6,348 nt of DNA from positions 1 to 6,348 of the forward strand of contig CAZIDW010000070.1 in assembly GCA_964538225.1 (NCBI GenBank), in the 5' to 3' direction. This DNA is from JAFGCR01 sp964538225 (lineage in GTDB: Bacteria > Patescibacteriota > Gracilibacteria > UM-FILTER-43-11). The position numbers and the translations under genes are program-made. The notes under the pieces were generated by a model. It did not search any database and was not told where the DNA came from. It saw only the letters and a program-made list of their open reading frames with translations. Shown one piece after another: positions 6,128-6,348 of the stretch (its first letter is position 1; every line of letters starts with the position of its first letter).

Positions 6128-6174
6128 TCGGTGTCGTTAAGGGGTATGGTTGTGGCGGCGCGTATCGGTGTCGT
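6128..6174. repeat. 10-bp direct repeat after rnj
   Basis: TCGGTGTCGT occurs perfectly at 6128-6137 and 6165-6174, with starts 37 bases apart, in the 96-base gap between rnj and the last gene. GTATCG also occurs twice nearby (6162-6167, 6181-6186). No hairpin followed by a T-run was found for rnj termination; a T6 run directly after the stop codon has no stem before it. Confidence 0.5.
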
Positions 6175-6217
6175 CTATAGGTATCGAATTGAATTGTTAG
6201 CATTTAACTGAATTATA

Positions 6218-6348
6218 ATGAATTTAAGAAGTTTTAAAGACCTGGAGGTATACCAAAACACTTACAAAGCCATGCTGGAAGTGATGCGGAAAATAATCAC
6301 TGCTGTCCAAAGAAACTCAAAATAAGCTGAGCTGAGGATCACCTCTGT
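6218..6348 (+). pseudogene. four-helix-bundle (23S rRNA intervening-sequence type) protein, frame-disrupted and cut by window end
   Basis: The ATG at 6218 opens a frame that stops at 6323-6325 after 35 codons. Its start, MNLRSFKDLEVYQNTYKAML, matches the first helix of small four-helix-bundle proteins related to those in 23S rRNA intervening sequences, normally about 85-120 residues. After residue 28 the resemblance leaves this frame. The next frame (from 6300) reads LLSKETQNKL before a stop, and the third frame (from 6331) reads AEDHLC. Both fit the expected continuation (a Leu-Pro-Lys-Glu-rich loop, then a helix with a DxL pattern). That implies two +1 shifts, near 6299 and 6330; AGCTG is tandemly doubled at 6326-6335. 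The molecular role of this family is unclear. It may be a real pseudogene or sequencing error, and the rest lies beyond the window. No ribosome-binding site is present. Confidence 0.5.

Noticed and set aside
6214..6219. Perfect TATAAT as a promoter for the last gene
   Set aside because: It overlaps the ATG itself, so transcription would begin inside the gene, and no -35 lies at the right spacing.

Overview
The window looks like chromosomal DNA from an uncultured bacterium that does little Shine-Dalgarno-led translation: none of the six protein starts has a recognisable AGGAGG-type site at the usual distance. It also holds a four-helix-bundle (23S rRNA intervening-sequence type) fragment, a CTTTC heptamer tract and a GC-rich, hairpin-rich spacer. 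From memory this mix recalls candidate lineages such as Omnitrophota or Patescibacteria. That placement is an inference, and nothing here fixes the phylum.

Left part (1-1312): a tRNA-Ser(GCU) gene with an encoded CCA end is followed 14 bases later by two AT-rich genes on the same strand. The first is a stand-alone GHKL ATPase with an N-terminal STAS-like domain; the second is a small STAS-like protein. The pair resembles the kinase and antagonist halves of a partner-switching regulator. It is clearly poorer in G+C than its neighbours (about 35-37% against 58-65% in hand-counted 60-base lines). It ends 6 bases from the stop of a convergent ribD.

Middle (1310-2712): ribD on the minus strand encodes the bifunctional deaminase/reductase of riboflavin synthesis. 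It is C-terminally short, has a CTTTC heptamer tract in place of a conserved deaminase segment, and carries Pro for Gly in an EGG motif. A 452-base spacer follows, with a purine-rich ribD leader, a run of inverted repeats and a good sigma70-type promoter for the next gene.

Right part (2713-6121): comM/yifB (Mg-chelatase-like AAA+ ATPase) and rnj (ribonuclease J) run on the plus strand. Each has its own extended -10 promoter, so they appear to be transcribed separately. The window closes with the start of a frame-disrupted four-helix-bundle gene.

The core genes are housekeeping functions (a tRNA, riboflavin synthesis, DNA recombination, RNA turnover) and do not form one pathway. The least explained part is the STAS/GHKL cassette between tRNA-Ser and the truncated end of ribD. 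No integrase, transposase, CRISPR array or recognisable defence effector is visible.
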